From an uncultured Alphaproteobacteria bacterium (GTDB lineage: Bacteria; Pseudomonadota; Alphaproteobacteria; Micropepsales; Micropepsaceae): a DNA stretch of 64,000 nucleotides. Position 1 is the first letter of the stretch. Each line of letters opens with the position of its first letter. The translations under genes and the position numbers were made by a program. The notes beneath the pieces are model-generated. The model had not been told where the DNA came from. It searched no databases and was given only the letters and a program-made list of their open reading frames with translations. This document shows, piece after piece, positions 52,463-61,888 of this stretch. The DNA is taken from assembly GCA_902825865.1 (NCBI GenBank), contig CADECX010000004.1:51747-115746 (forward strand), given 5' to 3'.

Positions 52463-53245
52463 ATGAACAAGGAACTCGCGGCAAAACTCAACCTGCCCGC
52501 GCTGGAAAAAGGGTGGGTCTGGCTGGTGGGCGCCGGTCCCGGCGATCCGGGCCTGATCACCGCGCTGGGGCTGCAAGCCCTCTCCCAGGCCGATGTCATT
52601 CTGTATGACGCGCTGGTGGACGAAGCACTGATGTCTCTGTCCAAGGCCGAGAAAATCTATGCCGGCAAGCGCGCCGGCGTGCGCAGCTGCAAGCAGGATG
52701 AAATCTCCGACCTGCTGGTGACGCTGGCGAAAGACGGCAAGCGCGTGCTGCGGCTCAAGGGCGGCGACCCCTTTGTATTCGGGCGCGGCGGCGAGGAGGC
52801 CCAGGCGCTGGCACGGGCGCGGGTGAATTTCCGCATCGTGCCGGGGATCACCGCCGGCATCGGCGGGCTGGCCTATGCCGGCATCCCGGTGACTCACCGC
52901 GACACCAATCATGCCGTCACCTTCATCACCGGCCATGGCATCGACGGCAAGCTGACCAAGCTGGACTGGGCGGCGGTTTCACGCGGCGCGCCCACCCTGG
53001 TTCTGTACATGGCGCGCAAATTCGCCGGCGAAATCACGCAAGGCTTGCTTGCGGCGGGCCGCAGCCCCAACGAACCGGCGGCCATCATCGCCAATGCCGC
53101 GCGCAAGGATCAGAAAGTCGTCATCACCACACTCGCCAATCTGCCGGCGGCGGCTGCAACCGCGCCCACTTTGGCCATCTTGGTGATCGGCGAGAATGTG
53201 CGGCTGGCGAAAGAACTCAATTGGATGGCCGAGGCATTTGCCTGA
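52463..53245 (+). CDS. cobA: Uroporphyrinogen-III C-methyltransferase
   Basis: 260 residues from ATG 52463. SUMT family: VWLVGAGPGDPGLITALGLQAL, DVILYDALVD, LRLKGGDPFVFGRGGEEA, VVPGITAG-like IVPGITAGIGGLAYAGIPVTHR, and TLVLYM. It makes precorrin-2 for siroheme or cobalamin. No sirohaem ferrochelatase domain and no neighbouring nitrite/sulfite reductase or cob genes, so its end use is unclear. Its 3' end overlaps the converging DUF1289 gene by 29 bases. Confidence 0.94.
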   Translation: MNKELAAKLNLPALEKGWVWLVGAGPGDPGLITALGLQALSQADVILYDALVDEALMSLSKAEKIYAGKRAGVRSCKQDEISDLLVTLAKDGKRVLRLKGGDPFVFGRGGEEAQALARARVNFRIVPGITAGIGGLAYAGIPVTHRDTNHAVTFITGHGIDGKLTKLDWAAVSRGAPTLVLYMARKFAGEITQGLLAAGRSPNEPAAIIANAARKDQKVVITTLANLPAAAATAPTLAILVIGENVRLAKELNWMAEAFA

Positions 53246-53408
53246 GTTCTTTATCTTTGAGTCTGGCCGGTAGCTTCTCCATCACGGCACGGCGCTCGTC
53301 GTCGCTCATGGAGAACCACGCGCCGATCTCCTCCAGGGTGCGCCCACAGCCCAGGCACAGGCCTGTTCCAGGATCGTAGGTGCAGACCTTGATGCAGGGG
53401 CTTTCCAT
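53217..53408 (-). CDS. DUF1289 family small protein
   Basis: 63 residues from ATG 53408. Four cysteines in the family pattern (SPCIKVC, then LCLGCGRTLEEIG: Cys5, Cys9, Cys18, Cys21) and the conserved W-x-M-x-D-x-ERR (WFSMSDDERRAV). Widespread short proteobacterial protein of unknown function, possibly metal-binding through the cysteines. It overlaps the end of cobA by 29 bases on the opposite strand. Confidence 0.88.
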   Translation of the reverse strand: MESPCIKVCTYDPGTGLCLGCGRTLEEIGAWFSMSDDERRAVMEKLPARLKDKELRQMPRPSN

Positions 53409-53542
53409 GCCTTTGTTTACGCGGTTTTCGGCCCAAAACCCCAATAATTTCAACCGAGTCGTTTCAAAATGGGCAACGGACTTAACCGGGGTTTAACAGC
53501 GCGCGCCTAGGCTGGGGAGGTATTTTGCGGAAAAAGTCCCCC

Positions 53543-54073
53543 ATGGCGAAAGCATCGTTCCACAAGAACCAAAGGGTCTATGTGAAGCCGGTCGGCACCT
53601 GGGCGCTGATCGAGCATGTGGTGCCGCATTGGGCCAAGGGCATCGATGAGCCGATCCGCATCCATTACGATGTCGGTCTGGGCCGCGAATTCGCCGCCGA
53701 GGAATTGCTCAGCGAAGAGCCGGTGGGCGACAAGGTCGTCGGCGAAGCCCAGACCTGGCGGGTGATCCGCGCCCGCAACAAGTGGCAGCCCAACGAAGAT
53801 TGCGCCCGCCATCCGATTCCCGGAACTTATCCCGTTGTCGTGACGGGTGACGCCGATTGGGGCGGCTGGCGCGTGCCGGGCGCCGAATACGATCTTGATC
53901 CGGTCAAGATGGAAGAACAGGCCCGGTTGATCGCCAATGCGCCCAAGCTGGCATCCTTTGCTTCGTCACTGGTGAATTGGGCGCGCAAGTCGGGCGAGGA
54001 CATGCCCAATGAGTTGGCCGAACTGGCGCACCAGGCGCAGGACGTCTTGACCGAGGTCAAGCGGACCGGCTGA
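53543..54073 (+). CDS. Conserved hypothetical protein
   Basis: 176 residues from ATG 53543 (a TTG at 53525 is in frame). Not recognised. The N-terminal part has a strand-rich look (QRVYVKPVGTWALIEHVVPHW, IRIHYDVGLGREFAAEEL), with TWRVIRARNKWQPNEDCARHPIPGTYPVVVTGDADWGGWRVPGAEYD in the middle and a helical C-terminus. No signal peptide or membrane helix. It overlaps the next membrane gene by one base and may be co-transcribed. Confidence 0.7.
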   Translation: MAKASFHKNQRVYVKPVGTWALIEHVVPHWAKGIDEPIRIHYDVGLGREFAAEELLSEEPVGDKVVGEAQTWRVIRARNKWQPNEDCARHPIPGTYPVVVTGDADWGGWRVPGAEYDLDPVKMEEQARLIANAPKLASFASSLVNWARKSGEDMPNELAELAHQAQDVLTEVKRTG

Positions 54074-55764
54074 TGACTGTTCTCGATCCGCCCACGGGCG
54101 CGATCGGGCGTCTTCACATTCCCGCGCTGCCGCGGCTGGTCCTTGTGCTGGCCGGTTTCTCGCTGTTGACCGTCCTTCTTTTCTGGCCGTGGCTCGCGCA
54201 ACTCTCGTCGGCGCTGATCGGGCCGCCGGAAGACAATATGCAGGACTTCTGGAACAGCTGGCACGCCGCCCAGGCGCAAGGCTGGAAAGATTTTCTGTTC
54301 ACCCGCCAGATCAGGTTTCCGGAAGGCACCCCCCTCGCCTATCATTCCTTTGCCTGGCCGCAAATTGCAGCGGTCGCGATGCTGTCGCGCCTGTTGGGCG
54401 CCGACTTCGCCACCATTCTGGCCTTGCACAATCTGACTTTGCTGGCGTCCTTCCCGCTTGGCGCGGCGGCGATGTTCTATCTGGCCCGGCATCTGCTGGG
54501 CGATGTGCCTGGCCGTGACATCGGTGCAAGCGTCGCCGGCTTCATCTTTGCCTTCAATCCCTGGCATGTCGCCCAGGTCATGCATCACGCCCATGTCTCG
54601 GGCATCGAATTTTTGCCGCTGTTCGTGCTGTTCTATCTGCTGGCGCATGAGCGCAAGAGCATGGCTTGGCTGGCCGGCGCCGCCGCGATGCAAGCCCTGA
54701 GCGCGCTTTCCTGCTGGTATTTCTTTTTCTACGCTTTTTACTTCATGGTCTTTCATCTCTTGACGCTGCGCCTGGGCGGGGGCAAATGGCCGCGCGGCTG
54801 GTCTTTGCTGGCACCGGTCTTGTGTTGTGTGCTGGCCACGCTCCTGATTTCGCCCTGGCTTGTGGCGATGGCATCGACCGGTTTGGCGTCCGCCGTCTAC
54901 TATGGCAGCAACATGTTCGTCGCCGATGTGTTGGCGATGATTGCGTTTCCATCCACGCATTTGCTGGCGCAGTTTGGCAGCTCCATCCATGCCGCGTTAA
55001 CCGGAAATATCTGGGAGGGCACGGTCTATCTGGGACTGGCCAACCTGGCTTTCCTTGCCTGGGCGCTGACGCGCAAAAACCGGAAAATGTCATTCCGCTA
55101 TGCCGTGGGCGGCATGATCTTCTTCGCCGTGATCGCGGGCGGCGAGGCCTTGCATATCGGCGGCCAGGTGACGCCGCTGCATTTGCCGGGCGTGGTCCTG
55201 GCCAAACTACCCTTCTTCGCCAATGTCCGCACACCCGCCCGCGCCATGGTGTTCGTCTATCTGTTTCTGGGCCTGGCGCTGGCGCAGGCCAGCGTGATGG
55301 CGCTGCGCCATCGCGGCGCTTTGGCCCGCGGCGCGCTGAGTTTGGTCGCAGGTCTGATGCTGCTGGACTTCACGCCGGTTCATCTGTCCAGCACACCGGC
55401 GGCTTGTCCTTCGGCGCTGACCGGCATCGCGTCGGAGACCGGCAATTTCGGCGTGCTGGATCTGCCGCGAGGCTATGGCGAAGGCAATGCGGCGATGATG
55501 CTGTCGGCCTGTCATGGAAAACCGATCGTGCAGGGTGAGACCTCGCGCCGCATGGGCGTCACCTTGGCCGACCGGCTGCAAACCCGCGACCTTGCGCAGC
55601 AGAAGCGGCAACTGACCGCCGCCCATGTGAAATATATCGTGTTGCATCGCCAACAGGGGGATCTGTTCCGCTGGAACGGCGCGGACGGCGCTTGGACTGA
55701 ATATCTGAGCTATTATCAGCGTGTGCATGACGGCGACGGGGTGACAATTCTGCGCGTCTATTGA
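54073..55764 (+). CDS. Polytopic membrane protein, possible GT-C-like glycosyltransferase
   Basis: 563 residues with about ten to twelve membrane helices and a soluble C-terminal tail of about 110 residues. The first loop has EDNMQDFWNSWHA, an acidic residue in the position where GT-C glycosyltransferases carry their metal or donor-binding Asp, followed by FPEGTPLAYHSFAWPQI. This suggests, but does not prove, a lipid-linked sugar transferase. It begins in the stop codon of the preceding hypothetical gene. Confidence 0.7.
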   Translation: MTVLDPPTGAIGRLHIPALPRLVLVLAGFSLLTVLLFWPWLAQLSSALIGPPEDNMQDFWNSWHAAQAQGWKDFLFTRQIRFPEGTPLAYHSFAWPQIAAVAMLSRLLGADFATILALHNLTLLASFPLGAAAMFYLARHLLGDVPGRDIGASVAGFIFAFNPWHVAQVMHHAHVSGIEFLPLFVLFYLLAHERKSMAWLAGAAAMQALSALSCWYFFFYAFYFMVFHLLTLRLGGGKWPRGWSLLAPVLCCVLATLLISPWLVAMASTGLASAVYYGSNMFVADVLAMIAFPSTHLLAQFGSSIHAALTGNIWEGTVYLGLANLAFLAWALTRKNRKMSFRYAVGGMIFFAVIAGGEALHIGGQVTPLHLPGVVLAKLPFFANVRTPARAMVFVYLFLGLALAQASVMALRHRGALARGALSLVAGLMLLDFTPVHLSSTPAACPSALTGIASETGNFGVLDLPRGYGEGNAAMMLSACHGKPIVQGETSRRMGVTLADRLQTRDLAQQKRQLTAAHVKYIVLHRQQGDLFRWNGADGAWTEYLSYYQRVHDGDGVTILRVY

Positions 55765-55837
55765 TCGGCCAAAGCTGATTGTTCGGCCTTCAAAGACCGG
55801 GCTATAACCCAGGCGCATTTCCTGGAAATAGCCCGCC

Positions 55838-58444
55838 ATGCGTACCGAAGAGCCGCGCGCCGTTCATCTTGCAGACTATAAGGCGCCGGAATTTCGCATC
55901 CGGACAGTGGAGCTGGATTTCGCGCTGGAGCCACAGGCCACACGCGTCACCGCCAAGCTCACCATCGAGCGGCTTTCGGGTCATGGCCCCCTGGTCTTGC
56001 AGGGAGAAAATCAGGAATTGATTTCCGTGGCGCTGGACGGCCGCCTGCTCGGTCCGGGCGAGTATCTGCTGGACGACAAAAGCCTCACTCTGCCCAACCC
56101 GCCGGCCAAACTGACGTTGGAGATCAAAAGCCGGATCGATCCGGCTGCCAACACGCAATTGGAGGGGCTGTTCCTGTCCAACGGCATGTTCTGCACCCAG
56201 TGCGAGCCGGAAGGTTTCCGCCGCATCACCTATTTTCTGGATCGGCCGGACAATCTCTCGGTCTTCACGGTGCGGATCGAAGCCGACCAGGAGCAGTATC
56301 CCGTCCTTCTGTCCAACGGCAATCGCATCCAGAGCGGCGCGCTGCCGGACGGAAGGCATTTCGCGGTGTGGCACGATCCCTTCCCCAAACCTTCCTATCT
56401 TTTCGCGCTGGTGGCGGGCGACCTCGGCTCCATTCACGACAGCTTCGTCACCATGACCGGGCGCAGGATTGCGCTGGACATCTATGTCGAGCATGGCAAC
56501 GAGCCGCGCGCCCGCTACGCCATGGACGCACTGAAGCGTTCGATGCGATGGGACGAACAGGCCTATGGCCGCGAATATGACCTCGATATTTTCATGATCG
56601 TGGCGGTCAGCGCCTTCAATATGGGCGCCATGGAAAACAAGGGCCTCAACATCTTCAACGACAAGGTGCTGCTGGCCACGCCGGAAACCGCCACCGATGA
56701 CGATTATGCGCGCATCGAAAGCGTCGTGGCGCATGAATATTTCCACAACTGGACCGGCAACCGCATCACCTGCCGCGACTGGTTCCAGCTTTCCCTGAAG
56801 GAAGGCCTGACCGTCTTTCGCGACCAGTGCTTTTCCGGCGACGAACGCAGCCATGGGGTACAGCGCATTCAGGATGTGCGCGCCCTGCGCGGCCGGCAAT
56901 TCGTGGAAGATGCGGGCCCCTTGGCCCATCCGGTGCAGCCGCAAAGCTATATCGAGATCAACAATTTCTACACCGCGACCATCTACGACAAGGGCGCGCA
57001 GGTCATCGGCATGCTCAAGACCCTGGTCGGCGAGGCCGGCTACCGCAAGGCCACCGACCTCTATTTCGAGCGTCATGACGGCGAAGCGGCGACGGTCGAG
57101 GACTGGGTCAAATGCTTTGAAGACACGTCGGGCCGCGACCTCAGCCAGTTCCGGCTTTGGTACAGCCAGGCGGGCACACCGCAGATCGAGGCGCGCGGAA
57201 AATACGATCCCGCGGCGCGGACTTATACGCTGGACGTGGCGCAATCCCTCGCCCCAACACCGGGCCAGCCGGAGAAAAAGCCGATGCACGTGCCGGTGCG
57301 CATCGGCCTGGTGGGCAAAAGCGGTGAGGCGCTGCCGCTGACCTTGGACGGCGAGAACCAGGCCGGGCCCCTCACGCGGGTGCTGGAGCTGACGCAAAAC
57401 TGCCAGCGCTTCGTCTTTGCCGGGGTCGCGGAAGAACCCTTGCTGTCGCTGGGCCGCGACTTTTCCGCGCCGGTGATTTTCCGCAACAACCAGAGCCGGC
57501 ATGAGCGCGCCATCCTGATGGGCAAGGACAAGGACGCCTTCAACCGCTGGGAGGCCGGTCAGACCCTGGCGGCCGAGATCATGCAGGACCCCGGCACGGC
57601 GGCCAATCAAGACTATATCGCCGCGATCGGCGATGTCCTGGCGCTGGCCGAGGACGATCCCGCCTTCGCGGCGCAGATGCTGATGCCGCCCACCGAAAAC
57701 GAGCTGGCGGCCAAGAAAGCGCCGGTCGACCCCGTCGCCATCCATCTGGCGCGGCGCGCCCTGGTGCATGCGATTGCGCGCGCGCATCAAAACCGCCTGG
57801 CCCAACTCTACGAATATATGCGCGACACCGGCGATTTCAGCCCCGGCGCCAAATCGGCAGGCCGGCGCGCCTTGCGCAATGCCTGTCTGCGCTATCTCAC
57901 CGCCGCCGACGATGAAGCCGCGGCGGGGCTGGCCGATGCCCACTACCGCAGCGCGGACAACATGACCGACATGATTGCCGGGCTGGCGGCCCTGACGCGG
58001 ATGGAGTCGCCCCTGCGCGACACGGCCTTCACCCATTTCCATGACCGTTTCAAGAAGGACGCCCTGGTATTGGACAAATGGATGAGCCTGCAGGCGGGCT
58101 CGCCCTTGCCCGATACGGTAACGGCGGTGCGCCAGCTGATGAAGCACCCGGCCTTCGACATCAAAAATCCCAATCGCGTGCGCGCCCTGGTGGGCGCCTT
58201 CAGCGTCAATCATCTGCGCTTCCACAAGGATGACGGCTCCGGCTATCGGCTGGTGGGCGAGGTCATTCGCACCCTGGATGCCATGAACCCCCAGGTCGCG
58301 GCCCGCATGTCCGGGGCGTTCGAAAGCTGGCGCCGCTATGATCCCGCCCGGCAGGGGCTGATGCGCGCCGAACTGAAAGCCATCAACAGCCTGTCCGGCA
58401 TCTCGCCCAATCTGTTCGAAGTCACCAGCAAGATGCTCGACTGA
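55838..58444 (+). CDS. pepN: Aminopeptidase N
   Basis: 868 residues, family M1 zinc metallopeptidase. The exopeptidase motif GAMEN is at 263-267; zinc ligands are His299, His303 and Glu322 in HEYFHNWTGNR...LKEGLT, with Glu300 as catalytic base. The E. coli-type PepN architecture (N-terminal beta domain, thermolysin-like domain, beta sandwich, alpha C-domain) is complete. Cytosolic removal of N-terminal residues from peptides. The large open frame on the opposite strand of this gene is a codon-usage shadow. Confidence 0.97.
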   Translation: MRTEEPRAVHLADYKAPEFRIRTVELDFALEPQATRVTAKLTIERLSGHGPLVLQGENQELISVALDGRLLGPGEYLLDDKSLTLPNPPAKLTLEIKSRIDPAANTQLEGLFLSNGMFCTQCEPEGFRRITYFLDRPDNLSVFTVRIEADQEQYPVLLSNGNRIQSGALPDGRHFAVWHDPFPKPSYLFALVAGDLGSIHDSFVTMTGRRIALDIYVEHGNEPRARYAMDALKRSMRWDEQAYGREYDLDIFMIVAVSAFNMGAMENKGLNIFNDKVLLATPETATDDDYARIESVVAHEYFHNWTGNRITCRDWFQLSLKEGLTVFRDQCFSGDERSHGVQRIQDVRALRGRQFVEDAGPLAHPVQPQSYIEINNFYTATIYDKGAQVIGMLKTLVGEAGYRKATDLYFERHDGEAATVEDWVKCFEDTSGRDLSQFRLWYSQAGTPQIEARGKYDPAARTYTLDVAQSLAPTPGQPEKKPMHVPVRIGLVGKSGEALPLTLDGENQAGPLTRVLELTQNCQRFVFAGVAEEPLLSLGRDFSAPVIFRNNQSRHERAILMGKDKDAFNRWEAGQTLAAEIMQDPGTAANQDYIAAIGDVLALAEDDPAFAAQMLMPPTENELAAKKAPVDPVAIHLARRALVHAIARAHQNRLAQLYEYMRDTGDFSPGAKSAGRRALRNACLRYLTAADDEAAAGLADAHYRSADNMTDMIAGLAALTRMESPLRDTAFTHFHDRFKKDALVLDKWMSLQAGSPLPDTVTAVRQLMKHPAFDIKNPNRVRALVGAFSVNHLRFHKDDGSGYRLVGEVIRTLDAMNPQVAARMSGAFESWRRYDPARQGLMRAELKAINSLSGISPNLFEVTSKMLD

Positions 58445-58493
58445 GTCGCTCACTGCTACTCAGGTCGTTCGCATGGCTGGTCGCCATGCTCAC

Positions 58494-58588
58494 CCCCCTT
58501 CGTGCGCGCAGCGCACTGGAGGGGGAGGTGGTTTCAGCGATCGAGGCGAAGCGTAGCGAGCCGAGAGGAAGCTGAAACCGGAGGGGGT
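58494..58588. repeat. Composite palindromic (REP/BIME-like) element, copy 2
   Basis: After pepN. A C5/G5-bounded hairpin (about 58494-58526) is followed directly by a 62-base unit (58527-58588) with 9-bp arms GGTTTCAGC (58530-58538) and GCTGAAACC (58571-58579) and GCGTAGCG (58551-58558) in the loop. The 62-base unit matches the reverse complement of 9436-9497 with about one mismatch seen by eye, and the order of the two hairpins is the same when copy 1 is reversed. Confidence 0.88.
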
Positions 58589-58635
58589 ATAAGCCATACT
58601 TAATGTTGCGCGAATCACCGCGCGGGTGGGGAACA

Positions 58636-60171
58636 ATGGCCCAGGCGACAACACGCCCCTGGTACCGGCCGGATGGCGCATTCGCCGCCGTTCTGCAGCG
58701 CCCGCTTGCCCGCCGCCTGACGCGCGACGCCCGTTTCACCATTCCGATTTGCATCGTCCTGATCTGCGGCTCCTTCACCGCCGCTGCCCTGCTCCAGATG
58801 CGGCTGGACCGCAGCCATGCCCTGGCCCAGGCCGCCGGCTTTGAAAGCGAGCGGGTGAAGAGTGTGGCCGAGGCCACCGGCCGCACCTTGGACCGTTATG
58901 CGCGGCTGGGCACGGTGTTCGCCGCCTCGCCGCAGCAGTATCGCAGCGCCGATCTGGGGCGCGCCGAGCCCGCGATCCGCGACATCGGGGTATGGGACGC
59001 GCTCGGCAACTACCAGGCGCGCCTTCGGGCGGCCGACACGCCTTTGACCAGGCCGGAATTTGCCGGATCGCGCACCAGCTTTCCCGGCGGCCTGGCGTTC
59101 CGCGACGGCAACCAAACCGTCGCCGTTCTGTTCGATCCCGCCAGCATCGATCTGGGCTCGCACCGCACGGCGCTGCTGCCGTCGAGCGGGCTTCGCGCCG
59201 CCGACGGCGCGCTTGTCGCGTCCGTCCCCGGTTGGCCCCTGGCGGTGATGACCAGTGTGGATGAAAAGAATGCACTGGCGAGCTGGGCCCAGACTTTGCC
59301 GCTTTATCTGTTCGTAATTTTGGGACCGGCCTTGGTCGGGGGCTGGCTGGCGGCTTTGTTCGTGGGCGCCTTCGAACGCCATGCCAAGGCTTCACAAGCC
59401 ATCCGCGCCCTCAAATCCACCCGCCCCGTCGAGGCCAAGCTGATGGTGCGCCTGGCCAATGCCGAGCGCGGCGCGATGGAAGCCTTGCGCTCCAAGTCGG
59501 AATTCATCGCCCATATGAGCCATGAATTGCGCACGCCCTTGAACGCGGTGATCGGCTTTTCCGAAATCATCGCTCAGGAATTTTACGGCCCCGCCGGACA
59601 TCCCAAATATGGCGAATATGCCCGCGACATCGGTAATGCCGGACGCAACCTGCACGCCAAGATCGGCGACATACTGGAATTCGCCAATATCGAAGCGGGC
59701 CGCCATCCCCTGGAGGAAGAAGCGGTGGAGCTTTCGGCGCTGGCGCAGGCTTGCGTGGACGAACAGGAGGGCCGCGCCTTTTCCCGCCGCATTTCCTTGT
59801 CGCTCGCCTTCCGGGAGGAAGGACGGGTGCGCGCCGATTCCCGCGCCGTGCGCCGCATTCTCACCAATCTCCTGACCAACGCCCTGACCTACACCGCCGA
59901 GGGCGGCATTGTGCGCGTTGATGTTCATTTCGACGAAGGCGCCGGCATCGTCACCCTCAGCGACAGCGGCATGGGCTTCACCGCCAAGGAGATGGCCAAA
60001 GCGGGCAAGCCGTTCCAGCGCTTCGACCGCAACGGCACGGTGACCGGCGCGGGGCTGGGGCTGGCCATCGCCATGGAGCTGGCGCGGCGCATGGGCGGGA
60101 CCATGCAGCTTGCCGGCGGCGGGGAAGCCGCCCGGGGCGCGATCATGGAATTGCGGCTCCCCCGGTTATGA
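58636..60171 (+). CDS. Sensor histidine kinase
   Basis: 511 residues from ATG 58636 (an ATG at 58603 is in frame but far from any ribosome site). First membrane helix near residues 35-55, a periplasmic sensor region to about 205, second helix about 215-240, then a HisKA domain with His296 in MSHELRTPLNAVIGFSE and an HATPase_c domain (NLLTNALTYTAEGG, SDSGMGFT, GAGLGLAIAMELARRMGG). No response regulator is adjacent, so it is an orphan kinase. It is coupled by ATGA to a small secreted protein. Confidence 0.92.
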   Translation: MAQATTRPWYRPDGAFAAVLQRPLARRLTRDARFTIPICIVLICGSFTAAALLQMRLDRSHALAQAAGFESERVKSVAEATGRTLDRYARLGTVFAASPQQYRSADLGRAEPAIRDIGVWDALGNYQARLRAADTPLTRPEFAGSRTSFPGGLAFRDGNQTVAVLFDPASIDLGSHRTALLPSSGLRAADGALVASVPGWPLAVMTSVDEKNALASWAQTLPLYLFVILGPALVGGWLAALFVGAFERHAKASQAIRALKSTRPVEAKLMVRLANAERGAMEALRSKSEFIAHMSHELRTPLNAVIGFSEIIAQEFYGPAGHPKYGEYARDIGNAGRNLHAKIGDILEFANIEAGRHPLEEEAVELSALAQACVDEQEGRAFSRRISLSLAFREEGRVRADSRAVRRILTNLLTNALTYTAEGGIVRVDVHFDEGAGIVTLSDSGMGFTAKEMAKAGKPFQRFDRNGTVTGAGLGLAIAMELARRMGGTMQLAGGGEAARGAIMELRLPRL

Positions 60172-60596
60172 GGGCCGCGCCTATTGCGCTCCTGGGGGCC
60201 GTGCTGGCGGTTCTGCCCGCTTGGCAGGCTCAAGCCCAAACCGGTCCCAGCTATGAGGTGACCGTCAACGGCCCGGGCGGGGTGGAAATCCGCTTCCATG
60301 GCCTGGCCGTGCACAGCGTGCAGGCAGACGACAAGCAGAATGCGCTGGCGCTCAATTTTCGCCAGCCGGTGGATGGGGCGCTGTTCGACCGCCTGGCGCG
60401 CGAGCTGCCACTGTGGATCGCCATGGCCTATGCCAATTTCGACAATGGCGTGATCCGCGGCAACCGGGCGGTCAGCTTCCTGGTCCGCAGCGAAGGCAAT
60501 GGCTTTGTGCTGCGTTTCATCCCGCGCGGCCGGGCCGAGGCGTCTGTCGCCCAAGCCGGGATGCCGCCGATACGCGGCAGTTACACCGGCCTGTAA
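60168..60596 (+). CDS. Small secreted hypothetical protein downstream of the kinase
   Basis: 142 residues with a signal peptide (MRAAPIALLGAVLAVLPAWQAQA). The mature part is beta-rich with no recognised domain (VNGPGGVEIRFHGLAVHSV, then RAVSFLVRSEGNGFVLRFIPRG). The ATGA overlap with the kinase gene predicts coupled production; it might modulate or be sensed by the periplasmic part of the kinase. Not recognised. Confidence 0.7.
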   Translation: MRAAPIALLGAVLAVLPAWQAQAQTGPSYEVTVNGPGGVEIRFHGLAVHSVQADDKQNALALNFRQPVDGALFDRLARELPLWIAMAYANFDNGVIRGNRAVSFLVRSEGNGFVLRFIPRGRAEASVAQAGMPPIRGSYTGL

Positions 60597-60664
60597 AACC
60601 GTCCTTGTGGATTTTGCCGCTGTGTCTAACCTAGAGCCATTCAGTTTGTGGAACGCGCTCCGGT

Positions 60665-60788
60665 GTCATGGCCCGCCGGAGTGCGGGCCACCCAGGTGGG
60701 ACCGTCCGGTATCGAAGAATTGGCTGAGGCCATCTTTCGACACCCACGACTGATGTCACCTGGGCGGCCCGGAGTCCCGGGCCGTGAC
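60665..60788. repeat. Inverted-repeat pair upstream of the polyamine-binding gene
   Basis: Two 34-base units, 60665-60698 (GTCATGGCCCGCCGGAGTGC and on to CCCAGGTG) and 60755-60788, are imperfect reverse complements and each contains its own GGCCCG/CGGGCC hairpin. They bracket 56 unique bases. The GTG at 60784 that could extend the next gene lies inside the second unit. Confidence 0.75.
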
Positions 60789-60810
60789 AAGTGATGATGG
60801 AGTGAGGGGC

Positions 60811-61875
60811 ATGAAAATGGGCTGGCGCATACTTCCCTTGGCCTTGGGCGGTCTGGCCGTGATCCTCGCCGGTTGCGGCAAGAGCGAAAGCGGGCCCGCC
60901 ACCCTGTTCCAATGGCAGGACTATACCGCGCCCGCCTTTTACGCCGAGTATGAGAAGTCCTATGGCGAAAAACCCGGCACCACCATTTTCGCCGATGAGG
61001 ACGAGGCCTTTTCCAAGATGCGCGCCGGTTTCAAGCCGGATGTGATGGGGCCCTGTCTCTACAGCCTGCCGCGCTGGAAGGATGCGGGCCTGCTGGCGCC
61101 CATCGATACCGCCAAGCTCAAGAACTGGAACAAGCTGCCGCCCGCGCTGCGCGACCTGCCGGGTATTTCGGCGGGTCCGGGCAAAGTGTGGTTTGTGCCG
61201 CATTATTGGGGCAACACCTCGCTCACCATCCGCACCGATCTGGCGCCGGAATATGCCAAGTCGCAAAGCTGGGACATTCTGTTCGACCCCAAATACAAAG
61301 GCCGGGTGTCGGTGCTGGACGGCGCCGATGACGTGGTGCCCTTCGTCGCCCATATGATCGGGATCGATGCCTATAAAATGAGCGAAGCGGACTGGGTGAA
61401 GGTCCAGGCCAAGCTGCGCGAGCTGGTGCCGCAGCTGCGCTTTGTCTCGGCAGACAATAGCGCTTTGGCGCAAGGCCTGGCCTCGGGCGAGATTGTGGCG
61501 GCGATGAGCTGGCGCACCACCTTCGCGTCCCTCAACCGCGAGAAAAAGCCGGTGGCCTATCTGAACCCGCCGGGCGGCATCTTCACCTATGTCTGCGGGT
61601 TGGTGATGCACAAGGACCCGTCGAATGAGGAAAAAGCCCTGGCGCTGATCGATGCCGGCATCGCCGATGCCGCCGCCGTTTACATGATCACCACCATCGG
61701 CGACGAGCCCGCCAATATCGAGGCGATGAAGACGGTGCCCGATAGCGTGTTCGAGACTTTGGGTGTGCCCCGCGACCTGGAAACCTTCCTCAAGAGCGGC
61801 ATCTTCCAACAGCCCTTGCCCAACAAGGACAAGATCGTCAGCGCATGGACGGAAATTAAGAGCGGGGTGCAGTAG
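60811..61875 (+). CDS. PotD/PotF-like polyamine-binding lipoprotein
   Basis: 354 residues from ATG 60811 with AGTGAGGGGC upstream. Lipobox VILAGC. Extracellular solute-binding protein family 1, PotD/F type: FQWQDYTAPAFYAEYEKSYG, WFVPHYWGNTSLTIRTDLAPEYAKSQSWDILFDPKYKGRVSVLDG, GEIVAAMSW, VAYLNPPGGIFTYVCGLVMHKD. Expected to bind putrescine or spermidine in the periplasm. Close to speD and speE, but no permease or ATPase genes are next to it. Confidence 0.85.
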   Translation: MKMGWRILPLALGGLAVILAGCGKSESGPATLFQWQDYTAPAFYAEYEKSYGEKPGTTIFADEDEAFSKMRAGFKPDVMGPCLYSLPRWKDAGLLAPIDTAKLKNWNKLPPALRDLPGISAGPGKVWFVPHYWGNTSLTIRTDLAPEYAKSQSWDILFDPKYKGRVSVLDGADDVVPFVAHMIGIDAYKMSEADWVKVQAKLRELVPQLRFVSADNSALAQGLASGEIVAAMSWRTTFASLNREKKPVAYLNPPGGIFTYVCGLVMHKDPSNEEKALALIDAGIADAAAVYMITTIGDEPANIEAMKTVPDSVFETLGVPRDLETFLKSGIFQQPLPNKDKIVSAWTEIKSGVQ

Positions 61876-61888
61876 GAACGGGCGAAAA

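Noticed and set aside
55802..58453. Very long minus-strand open frame (883 codons) antisense to pepN
   Set aside because: GC-rich codon bias keeps the antisense frame open; its composition is rich in Gly, Arg, Gln, His and Asp with no domain, whereas pepN on the other strand has full M1 motifs.
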